The notes: generated by a model from the sequence alone, not told the origin. Counted from the stretch's first letter, positions 14,735-23,534 are shown. The stretch: 35,512 nucleotides of DNA from an uncultured Collinsella sp. (GCA_900542635.1 UQOJ01000017.1:1-35512); one strand, 5' to 3'. Translations and numbers: made by a program.

Positions 14735-17095
14735 GTGAAGCTCGATACGCTCGAGATTGGAAAGGACGCCGTTGTCGCATCGGTGGCATCGGACGATCAG
14801 GCACTCCGACAGCATATTTTGGATATGGGCCTAACACCGGGCACCGAAGTCACCATGATGAAGTACGCCCCCATGGGCGATCCGCTCGAGATTCGCCTGC
14901 GTGGCTACGAGTTGACGCTGCGCAAGGACGATGCCGCGCGCATCGAGCTCGTGGGTGTTCACGACACCGATACCGGCCCACGCGCTAACGCCGCAATCGG
15001 CACGACGGAGCACCCGGCACTCGGCGAGGGGACGTATTCGCCCCGTGCGGCAAAGACGGCCGTGCCCGAGGGCGCGCCGCTGCACTTTGCCCTCGCCGGC
15101 AACCAAAACTGCGGCAAGACCACGTTATTCAACCAGCTGACGGGCTCCAACCAGCACGTCGGTAACTTTCCCGGCGTGACTGTCGACCGCAAAGATGGCA
15201 CCATCCGTAACCATCCCGAGGCAAGCGTTACCGACCTGCCTGGCATTTACTCCCTGTCGCCGTACACAGGCGAAGAGGTCGTGAGCCGTCAGTTCATCCT
15301 CGACGAGCGCCCGGACGCCATCATCGACATCATTGACGCCACCAACATCGAGCGTAACCTGTACCTGGCACTGCAGCTTATGGAGCTCGATCGCCCCATG
15401 GTCATCGCGCTCAACATGATGGACGAGGTGACCGCCAACGGCGGCGCCGTGGACGTCAACTTGCTCGAGAGCCTGATGGGCGTGCCTGTTGTCCCCATTA
15501 GCGCTGCCCGCAACGAGGGCATCGGCGAGCTGGTGGACCACGCCCTGCACGTGGCGCGGTTCCGCGAGCGCCCTGGTCGCCTGGACTTTTGCGCGCCCGA
15601 CGGTCCGGACGGTGGTGCGCTGCATCGCTGCATCCACGGTATTGCTAACCTGATCGAGGACCATGCCGTGACGGCGCACATCCCGGTGCGCTTTGCGGCG
15701 ACCAAGCTGGTCGAGGGCGATGAGCTGGTAACCGAGGCGCTTCACCTGGATCGCAATGAGCTCGACGCGATCGAGCACATCATTACCCAGATGGAGGGTG
15801 AGGCCGGCACCGACCGCCTATCTGCGCTGGCCGATATGCGTTTTAGCTTTATCGGCGACGTGTGCGGGCGTTGCGTCGTCAAGCCGCACGAGAGCCGCGA
15901 GCACGTGCGCTCCGTCAAGATTGACCGCATCCTGACAGGTCGTTACACAGCCATTCCGGCGTTTCTGGTGATCATGGGCCTCGTCTTTTGGCTGACGTTT
16001 GGCGTGATCGGCGCGGCGTTGCAGGGACTCATGGAGGACGGTATCGCTGCCATCATCGCCTCGGCCGATGCGGGCCTCAAGGCATTCGGAACCAACGACG
16101 TGGTGCGCTCGCTGGCTGTCGACGGCGTGCTTACGGGTGTGGGCAGCGTGCTGACCTTCCTGCCGATTATCGTCGTGCTCTTCTTGTTCCTCTCCATTCT
16201 GGAAGACTCCGGCTACATGGCGCGCGTGGCCTTTGTCATGGATAAAGTGCTGCGTCGCTTTGGCCTGTCGGGCCGTAGCTTCGTGCCCATGCTCGTCGGT
16301 TTTGGCTGCACCGTGCCGGCTATCATGTCGACCCGTACGCTCCCATCCGAGCACGACCGCAAGATGACGGTCATGCTCACGCCGTTCATGAGCTGCTCGG
16401 CCAAGTTGCCGGTCTACGGTCTGCTGTGCGGGGCGTTTTTCCCACAGGCGACGGTTCCCGCCATGGTCTCGCTCTATCTGATCGGTATCGTGGTCGGCTG
16501 CATTGCGGCTTTGGTGCTCAATCGCACAGCATTTAAGGGCGACCCGGTGCCGTTTATCATGGAGCTCCCCAATTACCGCCTGCCGAGCGTCAAGACGACG
16601 GTGATGCTGGCATGGGATAAGGCCAAAGACTTTATTACCAAGGCCTTTACCATTATCTTTGCCGCTACCGTGGTCATCTGGTTCCTTCAAACGTTCGACA
16701 TCCGCTTTAATGTGGTCGCCGATCAGTCGCAGAGTCTGCTTGCGGGCCTCGGCAGCATCATCGCGCCGGCGCTGACGCCGCTTGGGTTTGGCGACTGGCG
16801 TGCATCCACGGCGCTCGTCACCGGACTTATCGCCAAGGAGAGTGTCATCTCGACCCTCACGGTACTTTTAGGCGCGACCTCGCCCGCGGCACTGTCGACC
16901 ATGTTTTCGCCGTTTACTGCCTATGTGTTCCTGGTCTTTACGTTGCTGTACCCGCCGTGCGTGGCTGCAATCGGCGCCGTCAAGAGCGAGCTGGGCGCGC
17001 GCTACGCCGTTGCCGTGTTCGCGTTTCAAGTGACGGTCGCCTGGATCGTGGCGTTTGTCGTGCATTCGGCGGGCATATTGCTGGGGTTGGCTTAG
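14735..17095 (+). CDS. feoB: Fused FeoA-FeoB ferrous iron transporter
   Basis: Imports Fe(II) across the cytoplasmic membrane. Residues 1-75 are an SH3-like FeoA domain (DTLEIGKDAVV, then ILDMGLTPGTEVTMM). A 40-residue linker leads to the FeoB GTPase. G1 is GNQNCGKTTLFN (about 122-133), G2 lies in NFPGVTVDRKDG, G3 is DLPG (about 168), G4 is NMMD (about 227) and G5 is SAARNEG. The membrane part has the two Gate motifs (VGFGCTVPAIMSTRTL, then TPFMSCSAKLPVYGLLCGAFF). The total is 786 residues. The GTG start at 14735 has GGAGG 9 nt upstream and begins exactly at the FeoA domain; the frame stays open for 168 codons further, but that part is promoter and repeat DNA. No separate feoA or feoC is seen. 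Confidence 0.95.
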   Translation: MKLDTLEIGKDAVVASVASDDQALRQHILDMGLTPGTEVTMMKYAPMGDPLEIRLRGYELTLRKDDAARIELVGVHDTDTGPRANAAIGTTEHPALGEGTYSPRAAKTAVPEGAPLHFALAGNQNCGKTTLFNQLTGSNQHVGNFPGVTVDRKDGTIRNHPEASVTDLPGIYSLSPYTGEEVVSRQFILDERPDAIIDIIDATNIERNLYLALQLMELDRPMVIALNMMDEVTANGGAVDVNLLESLMGVPVVPISAARNEGIGELVDHALHVARFRERPGRLDFCAPDGPDGGALHRCIHGIANLIEDHAVTAHIPVRFAATKLVEGDELVTEALHLDRNELDAIEHIITQMEGEAGTDRLSALADMRFSFIGDVCGRCVVKPHESREHVRSVKIDRILTGRYTAIPAFLVIMGLVFWLTFGVIGAALQGLMEDGIAAIIASADAGLKAFGTNDVVRSLAVDGVLTGVGSVLTFLPIIVVLFLFLSILEDSGYMARVAFVMDKVLRRFGLSGRSFVPMLVGFGCTVPAIMSTRTLPSEHDRKMTVMLTPFMSCSAKLPVYGLLCGAFFPQATVPAMVSLYLIGIVVGCIAALVLNRTAFKGDPVPFIMELPNYRLPSVKTTVMLAWDKAKDFITKAFTIIFAATVVIWFLQTFDIRFNVVADQSQSLLAGLGSIIAPALTPLGFGDWRASTALVTGLIAKESVISTLTVLLGATSPAALSTMFSPFTAYVFLVFTLLYPPCVAAIGAVKSELGARYAVAVFAFQVTVAWIVAFVVHSAGILLGLA

Positions 17096-17136
17096 TTTTT
17101 TATTGACGGCGCAGCCTCTGTGTATCGAATTGTTTT

Positions 17137-17171
17137 CGGCCCCGCATCTGTTGCTGACGGATGCGGGGCCG
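17137..17171 (+). terminator. Hairpin after feoAB
   Basis: CGGCCCCGCATC pairs with GATGCGGGGCCG (12 bp, 11-nt loop). Only TTGCTATAT follows, so termination may be imperfect. It lies between feoAB and the MFS gene. Confidence 0.65.
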
Positions 17172-17216
17172 TTGCTATATAATCGCCTCCGCTCAAAATG
17201 ATTGGAGACGTTATAT

Positions 17217-18413
17217 ATGAGTCAGGCAAGGCAAGACGGCATCACGCTCAGGCAGTGGCTCCCGCTCGTCGGGCTCACCTGCTGTGCATTCGTGTTCAAC
17301 ACGTCGGAGTTTATGCCCATCGGCCTTTTGACTGATATCGCCGCGTCGTTCTCGCTCACCGAGGCCCAGGCGGGCATCATGATCTCGGTTTATGCTTGGG
17401 GTGTCATGCTGCTGTCACTGCCGCTCATGGTGTTTGCCTCGCGTTTTGAGTTCAAGCGGATGCTGCTGGGCGTTTTGGTCGTGTTTTCGCTGGGCCAGTT
17501 TCTGTCCGCTGTGGCGCCGACTTATCCCATCCTGGTCTGCGCGCGCCTGGTGGTCGCTTGCGCACATGCCGTGTTCTGGTCAGTCGCCTCGATTATGGCC
17601 TCGCGCCTGGTCGACACTCGCCACGGCGCGCTCGCCATCAGCATGATCGCTACGGGCTCGTCCATCGCGCAGATCTTTGGCCTGCCGCTCGGTCGCGCCA
17701 TTGGCTTGGCCGTGGGCTGGCGCATGACGTTTGCCGTGGTCGGGGGCCTCTCAGCCATCGCGGTCGTCTACCAGGCAGCGGTGTTCCCGGCCATGCCGAC
17801 GGGTGAGCGCTTTACTGTCAAACAGCTGCCCGAGCTGCTCAAGAACCCGCTCCTCATCGCGCTCTACGCAGTCACGGTCTTCATGGCGACCGGCTATTAC
17901 GCAAGCTACAGCTATATCGAGCCCTTCCTGGCGCAGGTCGCGCATGTCGATGCGGGCGCCATCACCATGACGCTGACGGCGTTTGGCTGCTCTGGTCTGC
18001 TCGGAAGCTGGCTGTTTGGCCGCCTGTTCGATGGGCATCGCTTCCCGTTCTTGGCTATCACGCTCTCCGGCGTGCCGGTGGCTCTGCTGCTTATGGGTCC
18101 GGCCGCATCGTCGCTCGTGGCAGTGCTTGCCGTCTGCGCACTGTGGGGTTGCTGCGCCACGGCCTTTAACGTGGCGTTTCAGGCCGAGCTCATCAAGTAC
18201 ACGCCGGCGGATTCGTCGGCCGTCGCCATGTCGATCTTCTCGGGCCTGTTCAACCTCGGTATCGGCACGGGTACCGCGATCGGCGGAGCCGTGGTTTCGG
18301 GTCCCGGTATCGCCTTGATCGGCTACGCGGGCGGTGCGATCGCTGCCGTGGGCGTCATCCTCGCTATCACGGTGATGTTCCCGGCCATTCGTCGCGCAAA
18401 GCCTGTCGCCTAA
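17217..18413 (+). CDS. MFS transporter of the DHA1 / sugar-efflux (SotB/YdeA-like) type
   Basis: A proton-coupled exporter of 398 residues with 12 predicted membrane helices. The N-terminal FNTSEFMPIGLLTDIAASF and the helix 2-3 loop (FASRFEFKRMLLGVLVV) are characteristic of the SotB/AraJ/YdeA subgroup. That subgroup exports sugars or drugs. The ATG at 17217 has GGAG about 9 nt upstream; a TTG at 17202 would add five residues and overlap that site. It stands alone and is followed by a strong palindrome. Family firm; substrate open. Confidence 0.87.
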   Translation: MSQARQDGITLRQWLPLVGLTCCAFVFNTSEFMPIGLLTDIAASFSLTEAQAGIMISVYAWGVMLLSLPLMVFASRFEFKRMLLGVLVVFSLGQFLSAVAPTYPILVCARLVVACAHAVFWSVASIMASRLVDTRHGALAISMIATGSSIAQIFGLPLGRAIGLAVGWRMTFAVVGGLSAIAVVYQAAVFPAMPTGERFTVKQLPELLKNPLLIALYAVTVFMATGYYASYSYIEPFLAQVAHVDAGAITMTLTAFGCSGLLGSWLFGRLFDGHRFPFLAITLSGVPVALLLMGPAASSLVAVLAVCALWGCCATAFNVAFQAELIKYTPADSSAVAMSIFSGLFNLGIGTGTAIGGAVVSGPGIALIGYAGGAIAAVGVILAITVMFPAIRRAKPVA

Positions 18414-18430
18414 CCACGTCCCCTCATCAG

Positions 18431-18500
18431 TTGCGGTGGAATAGTTCCTGTTTAAGGCCTCTGAAGGCCCAAGCAGGAACTATTCCACCGCAACTTATTT
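18431..18500 (+). repeat. TTGCGGTG palindrome family, copy 2 (terminator-like)
   Basis: A perfect 20-bp inverted repeat (18431-18450 with 18474-18493; left arm TTGCGGTGGAATAGTTCCTG) encloses an inner GGCCT/AGGCC hairpin. CTTATTTT follows. It starts 18 nt after the MFS stop, the same relative position as copy 1 behind the hydrolase. Confidence 0.85.
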
Positions 18501-18566
18501 TGGGGAAGAGGATACAAGCCGGGCATACAATGGATGTCGTTGTGTTGAGCTTACCGGGAGGTTGCT

Positions 18567-19943
18567 ATGTGGGCATACGAGACGACGTTCTACCAGATCT
18601 ATCCGCTGGGCTTTTGTGGAGCTCCGCGCGAAAACGCCGCCCCCGTTGCCGAGGATGAGCTCGCCCAGGCCGCCGATGCCACAGCTAGCCCCGATGCGCC
18701 CATCATGAAGATTGCCAAATGGGCCGACTACCTGCAGGAACTCGGCGTTGGCACTGTGCTCATCAACCCGCCGCTCGAGTCCGATAGCCACGGCTACGAT
18801 ACGCGCAGCCTGCGCCATATCGACCGCCGCCTGGGTGGGGATGTCGACTTTGCCGCCGTGTGCGACACACTGCATGCCCACGGTATCCGCGTGGTGCTCG
18901 ATGCCGTCTTCAACCACGTCGGCCGCGGTTTTTGGGCCTTCCGCGATGTGCAGGAGCGCAAGTGGGATTCGCCGTACAAGGATTGGTTCCACATCAGCTT
19001 TGACGGTGACTCGTGCTACGGCGACGGCTTTTGGTATGAGGGCTGGGAGGGCCATTTTGAGCTTGTGAAGCTCAACCTGCAAAACCCCGCCGTGGTCAAT
19101 TACCTGCTTGAGTCCGTGCGTCGCTGTGCCGAGGTCTTTGGCGTCGACGGCCTGCGCTTGGACGTTGCCTATATGCTCGACCGCGACTTCATGCGCCGCT
19201 TGCACGCTTTTACCCGTGAGCTCAAGCCCGACTTTGTGCTGATTGGCGAGACGCTCCACGGCGACTACAACCAAATCGTCAACGACGAGATGCTCGACTC
19301 CTGCACCAACTACGAGTGCTACAAGGGCCTGTACTCCAGCTTTAACTCGGTCAACATGTTCGAGATCGCCCATTCGCTGCATCGCCAGTTTGGCGGCGAC
19401 CCCTGGTGCATCTACCGCGGCAAACACCTGCTGTCGTTTGTCGACAACCACGACGTGCCGCGCCTGGCAAGCATCCTCACCGACAAGTCGTGCCTGCGTC
19501 CCGCCTATGGCATGCTCTTTGGCATGCCGGGCATTCCGTGCGTCTACTATGGCAGCGAGTGGGGAATTGCTGGTGAAAAGGGCGGCCCCGATGGCGACTG
19601 GGCGCTGCGCCCTGCGCTCGATGAGCCTGCGCCCAACGAGCTGACGGCGTTCATCACGCAACTCGCACACCTTCGCTCGGCCGACGACGCGGCTGCCCGT
19701 GCTCTCAACTACGGTGCCTATCGCAACGTGGTGATCCAGAACAAGCAGCTGCTGTTCGAGCGCGCCTGCGACGACGCGACGGTGCTCGTGGCGGTGAACG
19801 CCGTGGACGAGCCTTACACCTTTGGCGCCGGCGAGCTCAACAGCTCCTTTGTCGATTTGCTTGCCGACGATGCGCCCACGGTCGAGCTGACGGGTACTCT
19901 CGAGCTTGCACCCTACGAGGTGCGCTATCTGTTGAGGGCCTAG
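18567..19943 (+). CDS. GH13 alpha-amylase-family glycoside hydrolase
   Basis: Predicted to act on alpha-glucans or maltooligosaccharides in the cytoplasm. All four GH13 regions are visible: DAVFNHV (D112-H118), GLRLDVAYML with nucleophile Asp199, IGETLHG with acid/base Glu228, and FVDNHDVPR with Asp296. The 458-residue protein has only the (beta/alpha)8 barrel plus a short C-terminal beta domain. It lacks the N-terminal domain of cyclomaltodextrinases and has no signal peptide. GGGAGG lies 5 nt before the ATG. Only 3 nt separate it from the DNA glycosylase gene, so the two share a transcript. Exact specificity (amylase, glucosidase or transglycosylase) cannot be read from sequence. Confidence 0.92.
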   Translation: MWAYETTFYQIYPLGFCGAPRENAAPVAEDELAQAADATASPDAPIMKIAKWADYLQELGVGTVLINPPLESDSHGYDTRSLRHIDRRLGGDVDFAAVCDTLHAHGIRVVLDAVFNHVGRGFWAFRDVQERKWDSPYKDWFHISFDGDSCYGDGFWYEGWEGHFELVKLNLQNPAVVNYLLESVRRCAEVFGVDGLRLDVAYMLDRDFMRRLHAFTRELKPDFVLIGETLHGDYNQIVNDEMLDSCTNYECYKGLYSSFNSVNMFEIAHSLHRQFGGDPWCIYRGKHLLSFVDNHDVPRLASILTDKSCLRPAYGMLFGMPGIPCVYYGSEWGIAGEKGGPDGDWALRPALDEPAPNELTAFITQLAHLRSADDAAARALNYGAYRNVVIQNKQLLFERACDDATVLVAVNAVDEPYTFGAGELNSSFVDLLADDAPTVELTGTLELAPYEVRYLLRA

Positions 19944-19946
19944 ATC

Positions 19947-20510
19947 ATGACAGCGCCGGATGAGGGCTATCAACATATTGAGCATGGGTTTGAACCCGTG
20001 TTTGACGAGCACTCGCGCGTTTTGGTGCTGGGGTCGTTTCCCTCGGTGCTTTCGCGCGCCAATGCCTTTTATTACGGCAATCCTCAGAACCGCTTTTGGC
20101 GCGTGATGGCTGCGTGTCTTAGTGTGCCCGTGCCGCCCAACGAGGGCGACCCTTTGGCAAGCGGTGAGCCCGCGACGCTCGACGCCTCGATTGCCGCCAA
20201 GCGATCCATGCTGTTGAACGGTGGCGTGGCCCTGTGGGATGTGATTGAGAGCTGCGACATTAAGGGCTCGAGCGACGCGAGCATCCGCAACGTTGTGCCG
20301 GCACATATCGAGCGCATTACCGATGCCGCGTCGATCGAGCTCGTTGTCTGTAACGGCGGTACGGCAGGGCGACTCTACAAACGCTACTTGCAAGATCGGA
20401 CGGGGTTGCCCGCCGTCGTCCTGCCCTCGACAAGTCCTGCCAATGCCGCCTGGCGCCTGGAGCGTCTTGTCGAGCGTTGGCACGAAGCCGTTGACTGGGC
20501 TGTTATTTAA
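19947..20510 (+). CDS. DNA-deoxyinosine glycosylase (UDG superfamily, HDG-type)
   Basis: A base-excision repair enzyme that removes hypoxanthine (deaminated adenine) from DNA. The 187-residue protein opens with VLVLGSFPSVLSRANAFYYG, then NPQNRFWRVMA. This is the conserved first motif of the UDG family 6/HDG group, in which Asn replaces the usual catalytic Asp. LLNGGVALWDVIESCDIKGSSDASI and the late PSTSPANAAW loop follow the family. GAGGG precedes the ATG. It lies directly behind the GH13 gene without functional relation, and its stop is 1 nt from the stop of the convergent flavodoxin-like gene. Confidence 0.87.
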   Translation: MTAPDEGYQHIEHGFEPVFDEHSRVLVLGSFPSVLSRANAFYYGNPQNRFWRVMAACLSVPVPPNEGDPLASGEPATLDASIAAKRSMLLNGGVALWDVIESCDIKGSSDASIRNVVPAHIERITDAASIELVVCNGGTAGRLYKRYLQDRTGLPAVVLPSTSPANAAWRLERLVERWHEAVDWAVI

Positions 20511-20511
20511 T

Positions 20512-21174
20512 TTAGATTTTTGTTTGAGCGTGGGCGCCCAGACGTTTCAGAACGCCTCGCCAGATCGGCGCGGGCACGGCTGGCTCGGCGCAAACCATGC
20601 CGTCGGCGTCGACGTTGGCGGCATTGCCGCCGCCAAGTCGCTGTGCATGCTCGACGGAGCAGCCCATGCGCACAGCGCCCACAAGCTTATCTATCGCTTC
20701 CGAAAATGGTCGGCGCAAGAGGCCCATGCGTGGGGAATGGCGAAGCGCTGCGATGCCGCTGCCGGCGCAGATGGCAACGCCGCCACACCACAATTGGTCA
20801 TGGCGCTCACATGCCTTGTGCAGGCGAACGGCGGTCCCACGCGCCTGCTCAGCGCCCCGTTGTGCGGCTCGAATCACGGCATAGACACGCGCTCCCGTAC
20901 TGCCAAAGCGCTCAAGCGCCTGCTCGATAGCTGTCAACGTCTCATCGTCAGCCACATCTTCAATGGCCAGCACGATGCCATCGGCAACGCTGCCGGCGTC
21001 ATTTGCCTTCAAGTCGACTGGGCGGGGGAGCGCGGTGCCAGAAAGCTGAGCATAGGCGGCGATGGCATCCTGCAAGTCCCAGAGCAAAAACTCAAGATCG
21101 GCGCTCTTGGGAATACTGATATACGCAATGGTTTGTAGTGTTTTTGGTACGTCGCCACGCGCGATTGTCTCCAT
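20512..21174 (-). CDS. Unassigned protein, possibly a flavodoxin-fold / NAD(P)H oxidoreductase relative
   Basis: 220 residues with no signal peptide and no membrane segment. I do not recognise a specific family. The middle part (RVYAVIRAAQRGAEQARGTA, then LWCGGVAICAGSG) resembles the second half of small flavodoxin-like proteins, where an incoming strand is followed by a Trp-Gly-Gly and a GxGxG turn. However, the N-terminal FMN phosphate loop expected in true flavodoxins is not evident. GGAAAGGAG lies before the ATG. It is divergent from the aminotransferase gene with 93 bp between them, and it converges on the DNA glycosylase with a 1-nt gap. Coding is well supported by frame and ribosome site; function is open. 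Confidence 0.7.
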   Translation of the reverse strand: METIARGDVPKTLQTIAYISIPKSADLEFLLWDLQDAIAAYAQLSGTALPRPVDLKANDAGSVADGIVLAIEDVADDETLTAIEQALERFGSTGARVYAVIRAAQRGAEQARGTAVRLHKACERHDQLWCGGVAICAGSGIAALRHSPRMGLLRRPFSEAIDKLVGAVRMGCSVEHAQRLGGGNAANVDADGMVCAEPAVPAPIWRGVLKRLGAHAQTKI

Positions 21175-21267
21175 GCCATCTCCTTTCCGGCTCGTTTCCG
21201 TTTAGGTTACACCGTCTGGTGGCGCCCCGCCGCGCTATCCTAGTGCAACCCTTACGAAAGGAACGCC

Positions 21268-22404
21268 ATGCGTCTGCCCATGAATACCTCGCTTGCCATG
21301 CTCAAGCCCTCCGGTATCCGCCGGATTAACGCGCTCGCCGCCCAGCACCCGGGGTGCATCGCGCTTGCGCTTGGCGAGCCCGATTTTCCCACGCCCGATG
21401 TGATTAGTGCCGAGGTGATCGCCGCACTGGACCGCGGTGACACGCACTATCCGCCCAACAATGGTCGCCCCGCCTTGCGTGAGGCGTTATCTGCCTACAT
21501 GGGGGACGCGGGCCTTACGTTTTCGGCCGACGAGGTCATCCTAACCGACGGCGCGACCGAGGCCCTGTCGGCAACATTCATGGCTATGCTCAACCCCGGC
21601 GACGAGGTCATCATCCCCACGCCGGCCTTTGGCCTGTACGAGAGCATCGTCGTGGCCAATCACGCCAAAGCGGTCTTTTTGGATACGGAGCCTGCGCAAT
21701 TTCAGATTGATGAGGAGGCGCTTCGTGCCTGCGTGACGCCGGCGACCAAGGCCATCGTCATCTGCACGCCCAACAATCCTACGGGTTGCATCCTCAACGC
21801 GGCTTCGCTCGACGCCGTGGCGCGCGTGGCAGAGCAGGCGGGCATCTACGTGGTCTGCGACGACGTATACAACCGCCTGGTTTATGTGGATGGCTACGAG
21901 CGCTTTGCCCAGCGTCACCCGGAGCTGCGTGAACAGACGGTCATCATCGAGAGCTTCTCCAAGCCCTGGTCCATGACCGGCTGGCGCCTGGGCTGGCTCG
22001 CGGCAGCGGCACCCGTCATCGCCGAGATCGCCAAGGCTCACCAATACTTAGTATCGAGTGCCGTCTCCTTCGAAATGGACGCCGCAGCCCGAGCCCTGAC
22101 CGTCGACCCAACCCCCATGCTCAAAGTCTACCGAGCCCGCCGCGAACGCGTACTCGCAGCCTTAGATGCCATGGGCCTCGACGTAGTAGAGCCCGCAGGA
22201 GCCTTCTACACTTTCCCGAGCATCAAAAAGTTCGGCCTAACCAGCGAAGACTTCTGCATCAAAGCCATCAAAGAGGCAAACGTAGCCCTAGTCCCGGGCG
22301 ACTGTTTCGGAACCGAAGGCCACATCCGCCTCAGCTATTGTGTTTCCGACCAAGATTTGGACGAAGGCCTAAATCGCCTGTCCACCTTCATTTCAACCCT
22401 GTAG
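21268..22404 (+). CDS. PLP-dependent class I/II aminotransferase
   Basis: Transfers amino groups between an amino acid and a 2-oxo acid. It is 378 residues, a normal length. It shows ALGEPDFPTPD and HYPPNNGRPALREALS at the N-terminus, CTPNNPTGC, CDDVYNRLVY (PLP-ring Asp), the Schiff-base lysine in SFSKPWSMTGWRLGW (Lys232) and the carboxylate-binding Arg in HIRLSYC. It belongs to the AspC/PatA-like fold-type I group. AAAGGA lies 5 nt before the ATG. From about 22040 on, codon choice changes (AAA, GAA, GTA, CTA and GCA replace AAG, GAG, GTG and GCG) without loss of conserved motifs. Specificity cannot be assigned. Confidence 0.92.
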   Translation: MRLPMNTSLAMLKPSGIRRINALAAQHPGCIALALGEPDFPTPDVISAEVIAALDRGDTHYPPNNGRPALREALSAYMGDAGLTFSADEVILTDGATEALSATFMAMLNPGDEVIIPTPAFGLYESIVVANHAKAVFLDTEPAQFQIDEEALRACVTPATKAIVICTPNNPTGCILNAASLDAVARVAEQAGIYVVCDDVYNRLVYVDGYERFAQRHPELREQTVIIESFSKPWSMTGWRLGWLAAAAPVIAEIAKAHQYLVSSAVSFEMDAAARALTVDPTPMLKVYRARRERVLAALDAMGLDVVEPAGAFYTFPSIKKFGLTSEDFCIKAIKEANVALVPGDCFGTEGHIRLSYCVSDQDLDEGLNRLSTFISTL

Positions 22405-22463
22405 CCATCAGGGACGCAACACATCAGCCCACCGACTTAAGGCTTATGAGTGGGGGCGCCGGC

Positions 22464-22668
22464 CAACGGGAAACCGGGCTGCCCCAAAGTCACCGCAGGC
22501 CGCGCCGCCGAAGGCCAGGCGCAAGGTTTCCGTAGATTCCGCACGAGCCGGAAAGCACTTAATGTGCTTTCCGAGCGAGCCCAGGACCTGACCGAGCGGA
22601 AACCTTGCGCCTGGCCTTCGGCGGAGCGTGCCGGATGGTGGAATTGTGTGCAGCCCGGTTTCCCGTTG
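22464..22668. repeat. 205-nt nested palindrome
   Basis: Three concentric inverted repeats share nearly one centre. The outer arms CAACGGGAAACCGGGCTG (22464-22481) and 22651-22668 are an 18-bp perfect match. The middle arms 22505-22532 and 22597-22624 match perfectly over 28 bp. The inner hairpin GGAAAGCAC-TTAAT-GTGCTTTCC is flanked by C and G (22549-22573). As RNA or extruded DNA it would form one very stable branched stem. The inner element recurs at 35487-35509. The right outer arm ends inside the -35 box of the rplJ promoter. Confidence 0.88.
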
Positions 22669-22694
22669 ACCGACGCCGGGGTCCCCGCCATAAT
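22666..22694 (+). promoter_or_regulatory. Promoter of rplJL
   Basis: TTGACC (22666-22671), a 17-nt spacer and CATAAT (22689-22694), each 5/6. This places the transcript start near 22701, just ahead of the L10 leader. Confidence 0.75.
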
Positions 22695-22718
22695 ACTTTC
22701 GGTTCACGCACGAATCCG

Positions 22719-22787
22719 CTGCCAGAGACAGCCGGCGCAAACGGGTCTTACCCGCGAGCTTAATGGGACATCCCGCCAGCCGAGGTG
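22719..22787 (+). ncRNA. Ribosomal protein L10 leader
   Basis: The segment contains GCCAGAGACAGCCGGCG, CTTACCCGCGAGCTTAAT and CCCGCCAGCCGAGGT in the order found in L10 leaders of Gram-positive bacteria and actinobacteria. In that family the L10(L12)4 complex binds this RNA and represses rplJL. It sits between the promoter and an attenuator-like hairpin, directly upstream of rplJ. Boundaries are approximate. Confidence 0.72.
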
Positions 22788-22808
22788 GTCGAGTAGATAT
22801 GTCTTCTC

Positions 22809-22846
22809 GCCCCCGTCGCTCATGCAGCGCGGGGGCTTTCTTTTTG
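22809..22846 (+). terminator. Attenuator before rplJ
   Basis: GCCCCCG and CGGGGGC enclose an inner CGCT/AGCG stem and are followed by TTTCTTTTT. An intrinsic terminator between leader and coding start indicates transcription attenuation of rplJL, probably coupled to L10 binding. Confidence 0.8.
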
Positions 22847-22910
22847 GACATGCCCCCGTCACGTCCTTGTGGCGGACCGTGCCCGGAAAGAATTCGAGGA
22901 GGTGTAATTC

Positions 22911-23432
22911 ATGCCCCAGCAGTACAAAATCGACAAGGTTGCAGAGATCGAGTCCCGTATCGCCGAGAACGCCGGTCTGTTCGTCGTCAACTACAACGGT
23001 CTGACGGTTAAGCAGGCTCAGGAGCTGCGTCATCAGCTTCGCGAGTGCGGCGCCGAGATGAAGGTCTACAAGAACAACCTGGTCAAGATCGCCCTCAAGA
23101 ACCAGGAGCAGCCCGAGCTCGACGAGATTCTCGCCGGCCCCGTCGCTTATGTGTTCTACGAGTCCGAGCCGGTCGAGGCCGCTAAGGCCCTTAAGGACTT
23201 CTCCGCTAAGTCCAAGGGCGTCCTTGAGATCAAGGGCGGTATCTCCGACGGCAAGGCCGTTTCCGCTGATGATGTTAAGGCTATCGCCGAGCTGCCCACC
23301 AAGGATCAGCTTCTCGGCCAGATCGCCGGTCTCATCTCCGGTTTCGCTCGCGACATCGCTGTCTGCGTCAACGGCGTTTCCTCTGGTCTCGCTCGTTCGA
23401 TCCAGCAGGTCTCCGAGCAGAAGGCAGCCTAG
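22911..23432 (+). CDS. rplJ: 50S ribosomal protein L10
   Basis: The stalk base of the large ribosomal subunit, which binds L12 dimers. The 173-residue protein has the typical opening KVAEIESRIAENAGLFVVNYNGLTVKQAQELR, YKNNLVKIAL, and a C-terminal helix (ARSIQQVSEQKAA) that carries the L12-binding sites. GAGGAGG lies 8 nt before the ATG. It is cotranscribed with rplL. rplK and rplA, often just upstream in other bacteria, are not in this window. Confidence 0.97.
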   Translation: MPQQYKIDKVAEIESRIAENAGLFVVNYNGLTVKQAQELRHQLRECGAEMKVYKNNLVKIALKNQEQPELDEILAGPVAYVFYESEPVEAAKALKDFSAKSKGVLEIKGGISDGKAVSADDVKAIAELPTKDQLLGQIAGLISGFARDIAVCVNGVSSGLARSIQQVSEQKAA

Positions 23433-23534
23433 TCGCTGTTTTCACCCGCGGCGGCAACGCCGCACCCCTGGCGCATTCGCGCCGTGTTTTAACTGATCTC
23501 CGTGCATCCGCACGGAAACCGAAAGGACTTAGAA

